Shown: piece after piece, positions 7,610 to 17,698 of the stretch
How the letters are laid out: the number at the start of each line of letters is the position of its first letter
Numbering within the stretch: the first letter of the stretch is position 1
From: an uncultured Sphingomonadaceae bacterium
GTDB taxonomy: Bacteria; Pseudomonadota; Alphaproteobacteria; Sphingomonadales; Sphingomonadaceae
Reading direction: 5' to 3'
Assembly: GCA_947496865.1 (NCBI GenBank)
Contig: CANMEE010000001.1
Coordinates: forward strand, 1,045,501 to 1,109,500
DNA: 64,000 nt
The notes under the pieces: model-generated
What the model saw: the letters and a program-made list of their open reading frames with translations, nothing else
Told to the model about the DNA's origin: nothing
Database searches by the model: none
Made by a program: the position numbers and the translations under genes

Positions 7610-9748
7610 ATGGGCCTGACCGCATATCGTTGCCGCCTTCTCCTGTTGCCGGTTGGAATTGTCCTTTCGGCTTTGACTCTGGTTGTACCCTCATCCGCTA
7701 TTGCACAAGATGCAGAAGTTGGCAGTGCGATTGATGAGAAGCGCGCTGATGTTGGTAGCGACCTGGAGCCTCTCGATCCCGACAAGCCGTTAACCGATTT
7801 CCCAGATTTCGGCGTGGATTGGCCAGATCTTGATGAGCCCATATCCGACAGCTCGGAACAACAGGACCCGGTCAAGGATAGTGCTCGTGAATTGGAATTG
7901 GATCGCCGGCTTGCCGAAGAAGAAGTTGTCGAGATTGCTGAAGGCGACGGCGACGAAGATCTGGACGTCGGCGGCACGGTAAATTTCCAGCCGGCTGATG
8001 CTCTAGCGGAGCGTGATTATGAGTTTTACTTCACGGGTCTGCCCGCAGAATTGGACACGATATTTAGCGAGCGGTTCAAGGCTCTGTCGGCTTTGGAACA
8101 ATATAAGGGCGAAGAAGCCAATTTTGCTCAGATTAAGCGGCGCGCGGAAACGGATCGCGAACTGGTTGAACGACTGCTGCGTATAGAAGGCTATTATGAT
8201 GCGATTGTTCGCAATCGTTTTGCTGCGGGCAAAGGCAAGGCTGTTGCCGTGACTGTGGCGGTGGTTGCTGGACCGCAGTATAAATTGGATGAAGTCAATT
8301 TGGTTGGCGTTGAAAAGGCGGAAGGTGACGATCCACAGCAATTTAGCAACGCCTTTGGCTTGCAAAGCGGTGATGTTGTGAACAGCGACGCCATTGTGCA
8401 GGCACGAGCGAAACTCGATCGGGATATGGCAGAAAGTGGATATGCCTTTGCCGAGACGGAAGAGCCGGAACTGGTCATTGACCATGCCGACCGCGCCGGG
8501 GACTTGGCGATTGTCGTCACGCCGCGCGAGAAATATGTTTTCGGGTCTATCTTGATGCAAAATAGCGCGCTTTTCGGATCAGACCATGCTGAGTTAATTG
8601 CGCGGTTTGAGCAAGGAGATGTTTACAAGCAATCCGATGTGGAGGACCTCCGCCGAGCCTTAATCGCAACAGGATTAGTGTCGACAGTAACCTTGGAACC
8701 TGTTGCTTCCGAAACGGATCCAGGTGCCGTTGATATTGCTGCGAACGTCACGCCTGCCCCTCTGCGGACCATTTCAGGTGCTATAGGCTATGGAACGGGA
8801 GAAGGGCTGAGGTCGGAAGTTAGCTGGGAACATCGCAACTTCTTTCCGCCAGAGGGATTGATTCGCCTGACCGGGGTTTTGGCGACCCAGGAGCAATCCG
8901 GCAGCATAACCTATCGCCGCAATAATTTCCGTCGGCGGGACAATGTTCTGAACGGTCGCGTGGCGCTGAGTAACATTGATAACTCGGCGTTCGAGGCGCG
9001 AACATTTGCCGTTTCGGCAAATCTTGAGCGACAAAGCAATCTGATTTTTCAAAAAAAATGGAACTGGTCAGCCGGGATTGAGCTGCTCGCATCACAGGAG
9101 CGTGACATTAATGGTGACAATCAGACTACATCGAGAGAGACTTTCTTTATCGGGGCATTGCCAGCGACCCTAGCCTATGACGGTAGCGACGATCTGTTGG
9201 ACCCTACGACCGGCTTTCGCCTCAGCGCCAGATTATCGCCCGAAGCTTCGCTGCAATCGGGCAGCTTCTTTTATGCCCGCAGCCAGATTGATGGCAGCGC
9301 CTATTATCCGGTATCAGAAAAAATCATTCTTGCCGGGCGGGCCAGATTCGGATCGATTGTCGGAGCGGGCAGCAACCGGATAGCCCCGTCACGGCGGCTT
9401 TATTCCGGCGGCGGTGGTTCGGTGCGTGGCTTTGGTTTTCAACGGATTGGGCCACGTGATGTGAATAATGATCCTGCTGGAGGGCGCTCTCTTGTAGAAT
9501 TTTCTCTAGAGGCGCGCGTACGGCTGGACTTTTTTGGCGGAAATTTTGGTGTCGTGCCGTTTCTTGATGCCGGTAATGTCTATACAGAAACGTTGCCTGA
9601 TTTTTCAGGCTTGCGGTTCGGTACCGGATTGGGGTTGCGCTATTATAGTGATTTTGGACCCATCCGCGTGGATGTTGGTACACCGATTAATCCGCAAGAA
9701 GGGGATTCGCGGATTGCCGTCTATGTGTCACTAGGGCAGGCGTTCTGA
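7610..9748 (+). CDS. tamA: TamA, Omp85-family outer-membrane protein
   Basis: Outer-membrane component of the TAM complex, which together with TamB helps insert outer-membrane proteins and has been linked to lipid transport. The 712-residue protein has a signal peptide (cleavage near SSAIAQ), a long acidic linker (about residues 35-130), POTRA-like domains (about 140-400) and a C-terminal 16-strand barrel. The Omp85 signature GGGGSVRGFGFQRIGP is near residue 598, and the protein ends in Phe. The acidic linker is longer than in enterobacterial TamA. It overlaps the tamB start by one base. Confidence 0.9.
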   Translation: MGLTAYRCRLLLLPVGIVLSALTLVVPSSAIAQDAEVGSAIDEKRADVGSDLEPLDPDKPLTDFPDFGVDWPDLDEPISDSSEQQDPVKDSARELELDRRLAEEEVVEIAEGDGDEDLDVGGTVNFQPADALAERDYEFYFTGLPAELDTIFSERFKALSALEQYKGEEANFAQIKRRAETDRELVERLLRIEGYYDAIVRNRFAAGKGKAVAVTVAVVAGPQYKLDEVNLVGVEKAEGDDPQQFSNAFGLQSGDVVNSDAIVQARAKLDRDMAESGYAFAETEEPELVIDHADRAGDLAIVVTPREKYVFGSILMQNSALFGSDHAELIARFEQGDVYKQSDVEDLRRALIATGLVSTVTLEPVASETDPGAVDIAANVTPAPLRTISGAIGYGTGEGLRSEVSWEHRNFFPPEGLIRLTGVLATQEQSGSITYRRNNFRRRDNVLNGRVALSNIDNSAFEARTFAVSANLERQSNLIFQKKWNWSAGIELLASQERDINGDNQTTSRETFFIGALPATLAYDGSDDLLDPTTGFRLSARLSPEASLQSGSFFYARSQIDGSAYYPVSEKIILAGRARFGSIVGAGSNRIAPSRRLYSGGGGSVRGFGFQRIGPRDVNNDPAGGRSLVEFSLEARVRLDFFGGNFGVVPFLDAGNVYTETLPDFSGLRFGTGLGLRYYSDFGPIRVDVGTPINPQEGDSRIAVYVSLGQAF

Positions 9749-12700
9749 TGGATAAGGAAGCCACTGGCGCCGACGCGGCCAAGCCCGCCCGCAAGATCCG
9801 GCGTGCTGTTCTTGGCCTGTTGGCAACAATTCTCGTGGTGCTCATTATTGGATTGACCGGTGCGGCTTATTGGCTGGACAGCGATAGCGGGCATGCCTTC
9901 ATCATCGACAAAGTCGAGGCGCTCGAGCCTGCAGACGGCTTGCGGATCGCCATAGGGGGGATTGAAGGCTCGATTTATGGTGAGATGGAGATTGTCGATC
10001 TGGAGCTGGCTGACCCGAAAGGTGTGTTTTTCCGGGCTGGCCAGGTTGCGGTGGATTGGAACCCTTTGGCGTGGATATTTAACGAGCTGAACATCTCAGA
10101 TGCGGTAATCGCCAAAGCACGGTTGGATCGTTTGCCAAAGCTTATTGAGACGCAGGAGGACGGGCCATTATTACCGGATTTTGACATCTATCTGGGCGCG
10201 TTCCGGGCTGACAATTTGGCGCTGGGCAAGGCAATTACTGGTGAAGAACAGCGCGCGGATTTGGAGGGCGCCGTCGATATTCGCTCCGGCCGCGCCATGG
10301 TGTCTCTCGATGCCGCGACAACGCGCAGCGGTGACAAGATAAACCTGACGCTCAATGCCGAGCCAAAGCGTGAAAAACTCGACCTAAATACCGAAATAAC
10401 CGCTCCGGCAGGCGGCGCTATTGCAGGCTATCTGGGCTTGCAGCAGGATTATGCGATGACAGTTGTCGGTGAAGGCAACTGGACCAAATGGGATGGTGAA
10501 CTTTTGGTGACCAGCGGTGACCAGCAGTTGGCCGAAATGACTCTCGAAGCCCGAGAAGGCTTGTTCGGTTATGATGGTCGCATAGCATCGTCCTTGCTGC
10601 CGCCCGGAATAGGACAGCGGCTGATGGCACCGCAGCTGAATGTAAATGGCAATGCATCGATCGCCGACCGACGGTTGACGTTAGACGTTGAGGCCCGTTC
10701 GAATGCAGCAGTTTTGACTGCCGAAGGCGGCATCGATCTGGCGCGCAGTGCATTGGACGCGCTGCGGCTCGAATTGGAGGTCCGCAAACCGGACGCATTG
10801 GCTGGCAATATGAAAGCGCAGGATTTGGAGTTGAAGATTTTGCTGAACGGCAAATTTTCGGAGCTGCGCTACCAATATTTGCTTACCGCGCCGCAACTCG
10901 CCTTCGGCAAGACACTCCTCAGCAACCTCAAGGCCGCTGGTGAAGGCCGGCGCGACTCTAGCGGTTTTGATATTCCGGTGGAATTGGCGGTCGGGTCGCT
11001 CATCGGCAATGGCGACCTTTTGAAGCAGCTCTTATCCGGCTTTGACGGCAAGGCAATGTTGCGGCTGGAGCAAGGACGGCTATTTGCCGACAACGCGGTT
11101 ATAACGACTAACACGGTTAGAGCGACCGCAGATATCGATGCGCTGTTGGCGACAGGTGAATATCAGATTGCTATAAACGCACAGGCGCCCGGTCTGGCTT
11201 TGCAAGGTATTGGCATAGCCGATATCATTGCAACAGTGGAGCTTGGACCGGGAGCAAATGGTCTAGCATTGAACGGCGATGTCACGGCTAATTTGCGGCG
11301 GTTTGATATTGGTTTTCTTCGAGAGTTAGGCGGCGGTGTGCCAGTGGTTAAGACCGGACTGTTGCTTGGCAATGACGGGAAGTTACGTTTTCCCAATCTG
11401 AATATTCAGGCGCCAAAGCTGCGTTTTACGGGCCGCGGCGTGCAGCAAAATGCTACGATATTTGAGTTTACCGGGAACGGGACACACGATCAATATGGGC
11501 CATTTGATCTTTCGCTCAAAGGTCCATTGGCTCAACCGCAATTGGCTGTCTTGCTAGAAAGTCCGCTGCCTGCTGCTGGATTGTCCGCGGTGCAACTCAA
11601 CCTCGAACCGGCAGATAATGGCTTCACTTTCACCGCTGCTGGCGGCTCAACATTGGGGCCGTTCACTGGCAATGGTGCAATTATAGCTGTGCCGGGACAA
11701 GAGACACTGGTCCGGGTTGAGCGGCTGGTGGTATCCGATACGCTCGCGACTGGCACCATTCGGCCTACCCCATTAGGGCTTGCCGGCAATTTGGCGATTA
11801 GCGGCGGCGGAGTGATCGGCAATATTCTGTTCGAACCCGGCACCAATCGCCAACTCATCCAAGCGAAATTAACCGCCAAAAACGCGCGATTTGATGGAAA
11901 TCCACCGATTTTTATCCGCACCGGCGCGCTGGACGCTGATGTCATTTTGGTAGAAGGTCAGTCTGACATTACCGCAACAATCCGGGCGCAAGGGATTAGC
12001 CGTGGCGCATTGATGATTGGTCGGATAGCCGGCAATGCGAAGCTGACCGACGGCACGGGGAACGCGACCTTCTCTATCGCGGGCACACGGGGCAGTACGT
12101 TTAATTTTCAGGCAAGGGCGGATATCGCTCCAGACCGGTATGTGATGACGGGCAATGGGCTGTTTGAAGGGCGCAATATTCGACTGGATCAACCTTTAGA
12201 ATTACGCCGAACAAGCAATGGTTGGTCGGTTCCATCGACGACATTAAGCTATGGCCGCGGTTCTGCGCGTTTTTCTGGCCAGTGGGGCAGCGGGGTGTCC
12301 CGGCTCCAGTTAAATTTGTCTAAAATGCCGTTGACGCTCGCGGATATCGCTGCGGATGGTCTTGGGCTTGGTGGACAGATAAATGGTACGGTCAATCTTA
12401 CTCAGACGGGTTCACAAATGCCGGTTGGCCAAGCGAAGCTGAACATCAAGGGCCTGACCCGTTCCGGATTGATCTTGACCTCCACGCCGGTTGATCTGGG
12501 ACTTAACATTGCCGTGTCGAACCGCAATGCGGCCGCCCGCGGTATTATTCGATCGCAGGCAAAGACAATTGGTCGCTTTCAGGGGCGAGTCACGGGTTTT
12601 GGCGGCGGAAATTGGCAGGACGAATTGCTGCGCAGCCCTTTATTTGCCCAAGCCCGCTTCAATGGTGCCGCCGATGCCTTGTGGCGGTTGACGGGAGTTG

Positions 12701-13923
12701 AGACATTCGACCTGACAGGGCCTTTGGCGATCAATGCCGATGTCCGGGGCACGCTCGCCAACCCCCAGATTAGCGGACAAATGAGGACCAGTAACGCGCA
12801 GCTTGAGAGCGGGTTAACCGGAACAGTCATCTCCAACATCAAAGCTCAGGGTCAATTTGATGGCTCCCGGCTGGTGCTGTCTAATGTTACCGGATCCACG
12901 AGAGGCGGTGGCTCGGTCAGCGGAAATGGCGACTTTAACTTCGCCGTGGCACCAGAGGAAGGGATTGGTATCAGGCTTGATCTGAACGCTGAAAATGCGC
13001 GGTTAATCGCGCGGGATGATTTTGCCGCGACGGTAACCGGTCCGATCCAGATTCGCAGTTCCACTCAAGGTGGCCTGATATCCGGTGACGTGACTCTGAA
13101 CCGCAGCTTCTTCCAATTTGGCAATGCCAGTGAAACCGTCGCTCTGCCGACAATCAAGGTCAGAGAGATTAATCGCCGGGCTGATGAGCGACCGCCGACC
13201 ATTCGCAGTCGGCCATGGCGTTTTGCATTAAATGCCAATGCGCCCAATCGTCTGCAGGTGAAGGGGTTGGGCCTCGACAGTGAATGGCGCGCCAATCTGA
13301 AAGTAACAGGGCCGGTCGATAATTTTGCAATGGCCGGTAGCGCTAATCTTATTCGCGGCAATTATACATTTGCCGGTCGCCGCTTCCAACTGGAACGAGG
13401 CCGCATTCGCTTTGTCGGCAATCAACCGCCCAATCCGTTGCTGGATATCGAGGCGGAAGCGGCTTTAAGCGGTTTAAATGCGACCATCAACGTGACCGGC
13501 ACTGGCAACAGTCCTGATATTGCCTTTAACAGCGTACCAGCGCTCCCAGAGGACGAGTTGCTGTCCCGGGTCTTGTTTGGCGCGTCGATATCCGACCTTT
13601 CTGCGCCAGAGGCTGTCCAACTGGCTGCGGCAGTAGCTTCGCTTAATAGTGGCGGCGGACTTGACCCGATCAACCAGCTTAGAAAAGCAGTGGGGTTAGA
13701 CCGATTGCGTATCCTCCCGTCTGATGTGGATAGCGGTCAAGGCACATCCATTGCTGCCGGAAAATATATTACCCGCCGGGCTTATGTTGAGCTTATCACC
13801 GATGGAAAAGGGTATAGCGCGACAACGCTTGAATTTCAGATCACTCGCTGGTTATCGATATTGTCGAGCATTTCGACATTGGGCCGCCAGAGTGCCAATA
13901 TACAAGTGTCCAAGGATTATTGA
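9748..13923 (+). CDS. tamB: TamB, translocation and assembly module (DUF490/AsmA-like)
   Basis: Very long (1391-residue) periplasm-spanning protein with one N-terminal membrane segment (about residues 24-50), long beta-rich repeats and a C-terminal TamB/DUF490 domain ending near LQFQITRWLSILSS-type strands. It is thought to form a hydrophobic groove from inner to outer membrane and to work with TamA, its neighbour. The start codon overlaps the tamA stop (TGATG). The length is within the normal range for the family. panC follows after 16 bases and may be co-transcribed. Confidence 0.93.
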   Translation: MDKEATGADAAKPARKIRRAVLGLLATILVVLIIGLTGAAYWLDSDSGHAFIIDKVEALEPADGLRIAIGGIEGSIYGEMEIVDLELADPKGVFFRAGQVAVDWNPLAWIFNELNISDAVIAKARLDRLPKLIETQEDGPLLPDFDIYLGAFRADNLALGKAITGEEQRADLEGAVDIRSGRAMVSLDAATTRSGDKINLTLNAEPKREKLDLNTEITAPAGGAIAGYLGLQQDYAMTVVGEGNWTKWDGELLVTSGDQQLAEMTLEAREGLFGYDGRIASSLLPPGIGQRLMAPQLNVNGNASIADRRLTLDVEARSNAAVLTAEGGIDLARSALDALRLELEVRKPDALAGNMKAQDLELKILLNGKFSELRYQYLLTAPQLAFGKTLLSNLKAAGEGRRDSSGFDIPVELAVGSLIGNGDLLKQLLSGFDGKAMLRLEQGRLFADNAVITTNTVRATADIDALLATGEYQIAINAQAPGLALQGIGIADIIATVELGPGANGLALNGDVTANLRRFDIGFLRELGGGVPVVKTGLLLGNDGKLRFPNLNIQAPKLRFTGRGVQQNATIFEFTGNGTHDQYGPFDLSLKGPLAQPQLAVLLESPLPAAGLSAVQLNLEPADNGFTFTAAGGSTLGPFTGNGAIIAVPGQETLVRVERLVVSDTLATGTIRPTPLGLAGNLAISGGGVIGNILFEPGTNRQLIQAKLTAKNARFDGNPPIFIRTGALDADVILVEGQSDITATIRAQGISRGALMIGRIAGNAKLTDGTGNATFSIAGTRGSTFNFQARADIAPDRYVMTGNGLFEGRNIRLDQPLELRRTSNGWSVPSTTLSYGRGSARFSGQWGSGVSRLQLNLSKMPLTLADIAADGLGLGGQINGTVNLTQTGSQMPVGQAKLNIKGLTRSGLILTSTPVDLGLNIAVSNRNAAARGIIRSQAKTIGRFQGRVTGFGGGNWQDELLRSPLFAQARFNGAADALWRLTGVETFDLTGPLAINADVRGTLANPQISGQMRTSNAQLESGLTGTVISNIKAQGQFDGSRLVLSNVTGSTRGGGSVSGNGDFNFAVAPEEGIGIRLDLNAENARLIARDDFAATVTGPIQIRSSTQGGLISGDVTLNRSFFQFGNASETVALPTIKVREINRRADERPPTIRSRPWRFALNANAPNRLQVKGLGLDSEWRANLKVTGPVDNFAMAGSANLIRGNYTFAGRRFQLERGRIRFVGNQPPNPLLDIEAEAALSGLNATINVTGTGNSPDIAFNSVPALPEDELLSRVLFGASISDLSAPEAVQLAAAVASLNSGGGLDPINQLRKAVGLDRLRILPSDVDSGQGTSIAAGKYITRRAYVELITDGKGYSATTLEFQITRWLSILSSISTLGRQSANIQVSKDY

Positions 13924-13939
13924 GAGAGTAGAAAGACGC

Positions 13940-14779
13940 ATGCAAATCGTAAGACAAATGGGTCCGCTTCGCGACGCTCTACGGGATATTCGGCGAAAAA
14001 AATCGAATGTGGGTTTGGTGCCGACTATGGGCGCTTTACACGCCGGCCATATGAAGCTTGTTGAAGCGGCAATGGAGCGCTGCGACGGGGTGGTTGCGTC
14101 CATTTTCGTCAATCCGACGCAGTTTGGCGAAGGCGAAGACCTAGATGCCTATCCGCGACAGGAGGCCGCTGATGCAGCGCTTTTGGAAGCGGCAGGTGTT
14201 GATCTGATCTGGGCACCGACAGTTGATCAAATCTATCCGGAAGGCTTTGCGACCAATGTCAGTGTTAGCGGCATCAGTACCGGACTGTGCGGAGGATCGC
14301 GGCCGGGCCATTTTGACGGGGTTGCGACGGTGGTCGCCAAATTGTTCAACCAGATTAGGCCAGATGCTGCCTTTTTCGGGGAGAAAGACTATCAGCAGCT
14401 GGCAGTGATAAAGCGGATGGCCAGCGATCTTGATTTCACGCATGATATTATCGGTGTTCCCACTGTGCGCGATCCAGATGGCTTGGCGTTGTCTTCGCGT
14501 AACGCTTATTTGACGCCTGAACAGCGCCGCCAAGCTGTTGCCCTGCCTGACATGATGCGAGACGCAGCAGACGCTATTGTGAGGGGGGGCGATATCGATA
14601 ATATTTTGAAGGACGCCCAAGCAAAATTACTGGCATCAGGCTTTCATGAAATCGATTATTTCGAGCTCAGAAATGCCGAAACCCTTGAAAATATGCCTAT
14701 TTTCAAAAAACCGGCCCGATTATTGGCTGCAGCCCATATTGGCCGGACGCGATTGATTGATAATATCGCCGTAGCGTAG
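13940..14779 (+). CDS. panC: Pantothenate synthetase
   Basis: Catalyses ATP-dependent joining of pantoate and beta-alanine, the last step of vitamin B5 synthesis, in the cytoplasm. The 279-residue protein has GLVPTMGALHAGH (the HIGH-like nucleotide motif), FVNPTQF, the FFGEKDYQQLAVI signature and the SSRNAYL KMSKS-like loop. The ATG at 13940 was chosen because homologues begin just before this motif; the open frame extends further back into tamB. panB is not in the window. Confidence 0.95.
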   Translation: MQIVRQMGPLRDALRDIRRKKSNVGLVPTMGALHAGHMKLVEAAMERCDGVVASIFVNPTQFGEGEDLDAYPRQEAADAALLEAAGVDLIWAPTVDQIYPEGFATNVSVSGISTGLCGGSRPGHFDGVATVVAKLFNQIRPDAAFFGEKDYQQLAVIKRMASDLDFTHDIIGVPTVRDPDGLALSSRNAYLTPEQRRQAVALPDMMRDAADAIVRGGDIDNILKDAQAKLLASGFHEIDYFELRNAETLENMPIFKKPARLLAAAHIGRTRLIDNIAVA

Positions 14780-14953
14780 GTGGCGTGCGGGATACGTTAA
14801 CCTTGCAAAAACATGTAAAATGTTAGTTTTTCCTCGTTCCCGAGGCCCGTAAGGCAAGTTTCTGCCGCCTCTGTTAACCATTCTTTTAAGAAATTGCTGT
14901 GAAAGTCCGTCTGACGCCGAATGTGGCGCAACAGGAACAGGGACTTGAAGACT

Positions 14954-15250
14954 ATGGGCAACAGCATGAAAAGCGCAGCCTTCTTAATAGAAAGCCGGCT
15001 CGCAGAAGCGGCACAGGGCAGCAGCAATGCGTATTTTGATCTCGGCGTGATTTATTCGACCGGTTCAGAAGGTGTGGACGTCGATCTGATCGAAGCACAT
15101 AAATGGTTTAATCTAGCATCACTATCCGGCCATGATGAGAGCAAAATATGCCGTGCAGAAATTTCACTGGAAATGACAGCACGCGAAATTGCCGAAGCAC
15201 AGCGCGAAGCACGCAGCTGGTTGCAGGAAACATCGCGCCGCGCGGCTTAA
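14954..15250 (+). CDS. Small Sel1-repeat protein
   Basis: A 98-residue protein containing one Sel1-like (TPR-type) unit: NAYFDLGVIYSTG followed by DLIEAHKWFNLASLSGH, then a charged helix. Such proteins mediate protein contacts; no partner is evident. Alternative starts are 14921 and 14966. A TTAACCAT half-site (14874-14881) lies upstream, a sequence often seen in CtrA-controlled promoters. A short GC hairpin (15271-15287) follows the gene. Confidence 0.65.
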   Translation: MGNSMKSAAFLIESRLAEAAQGSSNAYFDLGVIYSTGSEGVDVDLIEAHKWFNLASLSGHDESKICRAEISLEMTAREIAEAQREARSWLQETSRRAA

Positions 15251-15297
15251 CTGAGCCCAAAGGGAACGCTGCGCTCTCCACGAGCGCGGCTACACAA

Positions 15298-16464
15298 CTA
15301 ACCGGTTTTCTTGAACGGACCCATTTCGGCAAGAAATTCAATATCAGCGGCAACTGCTCGTCGCTCGCGATCCAGATAGTCGGCTATTGCTGACCGGAAA
15401 CCGGGATCCACAATATAATGAGCGGACCATGTCGGCACGGGTTGATAACCGCGCGCCAATTTATGGCTGCCCTGTGCGCCGGCTTCCACATATTTCAGGC
15501 CCCGCGCAATGGCGGCATCAATCGCTTGATAATAGCAAATCTCGAAATGCAAAAATGGTATGTCGCGGCTACAGCCCCAATAACGGCCATATAAAGTGTC
15601 TTCCCCGATGACATTAAGCGCCCCAGCTATAGGAATGCCGTCCTGAAGCGCTAATATTAGCAGGAGCTTGTCTCCCATTTTCTGGTGCAAAAGATCAAAA
15701 GCGGCACGTGTCAGATAGGGTGTTCCCCATTTGCGTGCGCCTGTATCCTGATAAAATTCCCAAAAATAATCCCAATATTCCGCCGTGATATCACCGCCGG
15801 AAACATGGATAATTTCGGCCGCTTCCTGCGCGTTGCGACGCTCCTTTTTGATGGCTTTACGTTTCCTGGAAGACAGGGCGTCGAGAAAATCTTGAAATTC
15901 AGTATAGCCATTGTTGCGCCAGTGAAACTGGCTGTCCGAGCGGATCATCCATCCCGCTTCACGGAAAAAATCGAGCTGATTTTCAGTGACAAATGTTGCG
16001 TGAACCGATGATATACCATTGTTGGCTGCTAGCTGTTCGGCAGCGCGCAACAGCGGTACAGCCAAGGCTTCATCGCGCAGCAGCAGACGTGGACCCGGCA
16101 CTGGGGAGAATGGGGAAGCAATCTGAATCTTTGGGTAATATTGCCCACCTGCATTTTCAAAGGCATGCGCCCATTGCTGATCAAAAATATATTCGCCCTG
16201 GCTGTGAGATTTGAGATAGCTAGGCAAGCAGGCAGCGATTTTTCCGGCCTCATCTTCAATGATGATCGGTAGGGATTTCCATCCGGTCCCGGGACCGACG
16301 CTACCCGATTCTTCCATCGCCGAGAGAAAAGCATGCGATATAAAAGGGTTGGCCGTACCCGCGCAGGCATCCCAATCGGTGGCGGGCAAGCTTGCAATAT
16401 CGTCCGGTACCCGCGCGAATATGCCGGTTGGATTGTCAGACGATGATGGAGGAGAATCAGACAT
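15298..16464 (-). CDS. GNAT-type acyltransferase (COG3146/DUF482 family)
   Basis: A 388-residue protein of the COG3146 group, which has a GNAT fold related to the FemAB peptidyl transferases. The family phrases ISHAFLSAMEESGSVGPGTGW near the N-terminus and LSSRKRKAIKKERRN and FYQDTGARKWGTPYLT in the middle are clear. The C-terminal GYQPVPTWSAHYI is also conserved. The biochemical role of the family is not settled. It is the last gene of a five-gene minus-strand operon, 14 bases after the phosphodiesterase. Confidence 0.85.
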   Translation of the reverse strand: MSDSPPSSSDNPTGIFARVPDDIASLPATDWDACAGTANPFISHAFLSAMEESGSVGPGTGWKSLPIIIEDEAGKIAACLPSYLKSHSQGEYIFDQQWAHAFENAGGQYYPKIQIASPFSPVPGPRLLLRDEALAVPLLRAAEQLAANNGISSVHATFVTENQLDFFREAGWMIRSDSQFHWRNNGYTEFQDFLDALSSRKRKAIKKERRNAQEAAEIIHVSGGDITAEYWDYFWEFYQDTGARKWGTPYLTRAAFDLLHQKMGDKLLLILALQDGIPIAGALNVIGEDTLYGRYWGCSRDIPFLHFEICYYQAIDAAIARGLKYVEAGAQGSHKLARGYQPVPTWSAHYIVDPGFRSAIADYLDRERRAVAADIEFLAEMGPFKKTG

Positions 16465-16478
16465 GTGTTTTGATATTA

Positions 16479-17240
16479 TCAGGCCTGCGGCATCTCATAA
16501 ACCGGTTCATCGGCATGATTAGCGGCGATTTTTTCCTGACTAGCGGTGCGGACAGTCCATGTAACCACTGGCAAACCCCTCGCGCGGTTTGACGCGGCAA
16601 ATGTGGAAGGAAAATCGCGGACATCATAGGCCAGGAAATCGGGCTTGGCCGTCCACAAACTCTGATGTCGCGTGATCCGCCCTTTAAGGTTCTTGCTACC
16701 CTCTTCGGTCACCACTAGTCCGCGAACAACATGAGCGGCATTTTTGCGGAACCAGGCTGAGACTAGGGGATTGAAGGACATAATAGCCGCTTTCCCGGTA
16801 TAGCCCTCCAGCGCCCGACGGACCGAAAGGCATAGCGGCCCGACCCGCATATTATCGGATTTAATCTCGATCAATATGGGCACTTGTCCGGCGACTTGCG
16901 CCAATATTGCGCGAAGCCGAGGGATTTTTCCGTGGCCATCTTTCAGATCTATCTGGTCGATGTCGCTTGCGCGCAAATTGCCGATTTTCCCTTGCTGTGC
17001 GGTCAACCGGTCCAGTTCAAAATCGTGAAACACGAAAGCGGTGCCATCCTCGGCTGCTTGCACATCACATTCGATGCCATGGCCTAATTTTATGGCGGCA
17101 TCGAAAGCGGCGGGGCTGTTTTCTAGGACGCCCTGTCCGTGCAGTCCGCGATGGGCGTAAGGCTGGCCCTTTAGAAACGCGACGCGCGCGGGTTCTGGCG
17201 CTGGTGCCAGTAGCGCATCAAGCGGGCTTGATAGCGACAA
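16479..17240 (-). CDS. Glycerophosphodiester phosphodiesterase
   Basis: Cytoplasmic enzyme of 253 residues that hydrolyses glycerophosphodiesters to glycerol 3-phosphate and an alcohol. The catalytic and metal residues are seen in YAHRGLHG, the ENSPAAFDAAI motif and GIECDVQ, followed by VFHDFELDRLT. There is no signal peptide, so it acts inside the cell, unlike the periplasmic GlpQ type. Its start overlaps the RidA-like gene by 23 bases, which suggests translational coupling. Confidence 0.88.
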   Translation of the reverse strand: MSLSSPLDALLAPAPEPARVAFLKGQPYAHRGLHGQGVLENSPAAFDAAIKLGHGIECDVQAAEDGTAFVFHDFELDRLTAQQGKIGNLRASDIDQIDLKDGHGKIPRLRAILAQVAGQVPILIEIKSDNMRVGPLCLSVRRALEGYTGKAAIMSFNPLVSAWFRKNAAHVVRGLVVTEEGSKNLKGRITRHQSLWTAKPDFLAYDVRDFPSTFAASNRARGLPVVTWTVRTASQEKIAANHADEPVYEMPQA

Positions 17241-17685
17241 TAGCGTCCACCTCTACCGCAACGCCAAGCGGCAATGACGCGACACCAACCGCAGCGCGGG
17301 CATGTTGTCCGGCGGCGCCGAAAATAACTTCCATCATATCCGAGCAGCCATTGGCGACCTTGGGATGGTCGGTATAATCGGCCGTACTGTTGACGAAGAC
17401 GCCCAGCTTGACGATCCGGTTCACACGATCAAGCGAACCCACCGCCAATTTTATCTGGGCCGCGATCATCAAGGCACAAGCTTTTGCGGCTTCTTGCCCT
17501 TCTTCCAAGGTCATACCATCGCCTAATCGGCCGGTAATCAGCTTGCCATCAGCCATGGAGACCTGTCCGCTGATATGCAGCAGGCCGTTTATTTCTGCCG
17601 CGGGTACATAAGAGGCGACCGGCGCAGCGGCTTTGGGAAGCTCTATGCCTTTGGCGTTCAGTGCTTTTTCGATATTATCTGTCAT
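17218..17685 (-). CDS. RidA (YjgF) family protein
   Basis: Small protein of 155 residues in the RidA family, whose members deaminate reactive enamine/imine intermediates of amino-acid metabolism. The conserved Arg is in QHARAAVGVASLPLG. The subfamily (long N-terminus, LEEGQEAAKACALMI) is the YjgF-like group common in alphaproteobacteria, where imine deaminase activity is less certain. The ATG at 17685 fits the family; the open frame extends to 17769 without support. It follows the HAD gene by 13 bases. Confidence 0.88.
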   Translation of the reverse strand: MTDNIEKALNAKGIELPKAAAPVASYVPAAEINGLLHISGQVSMADGKLITGRLGDGMTLEEGQEAAKACALMIAAQIKLAVGSLDRVNRIVKLGVFVNSTADYTDHPKVANGCSDMMEVIFGAAGQHARAAVGVASLPLGVAVEVDAIVAIKPA

Positions 17686-17698
17686 AGCCCTGAACCAA

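Noticed and set aside
14807..14833. Terminator after panC
   Set aside because: Only a five-base stem (AACAT/ATGTT) before a short T-run is visible, too weak to call.
15271..15287. Terminator after the Sel1 gene
   Set aside because: GCGCTC/GAGCGC forms a short stem, but no T-run follows on either strand.
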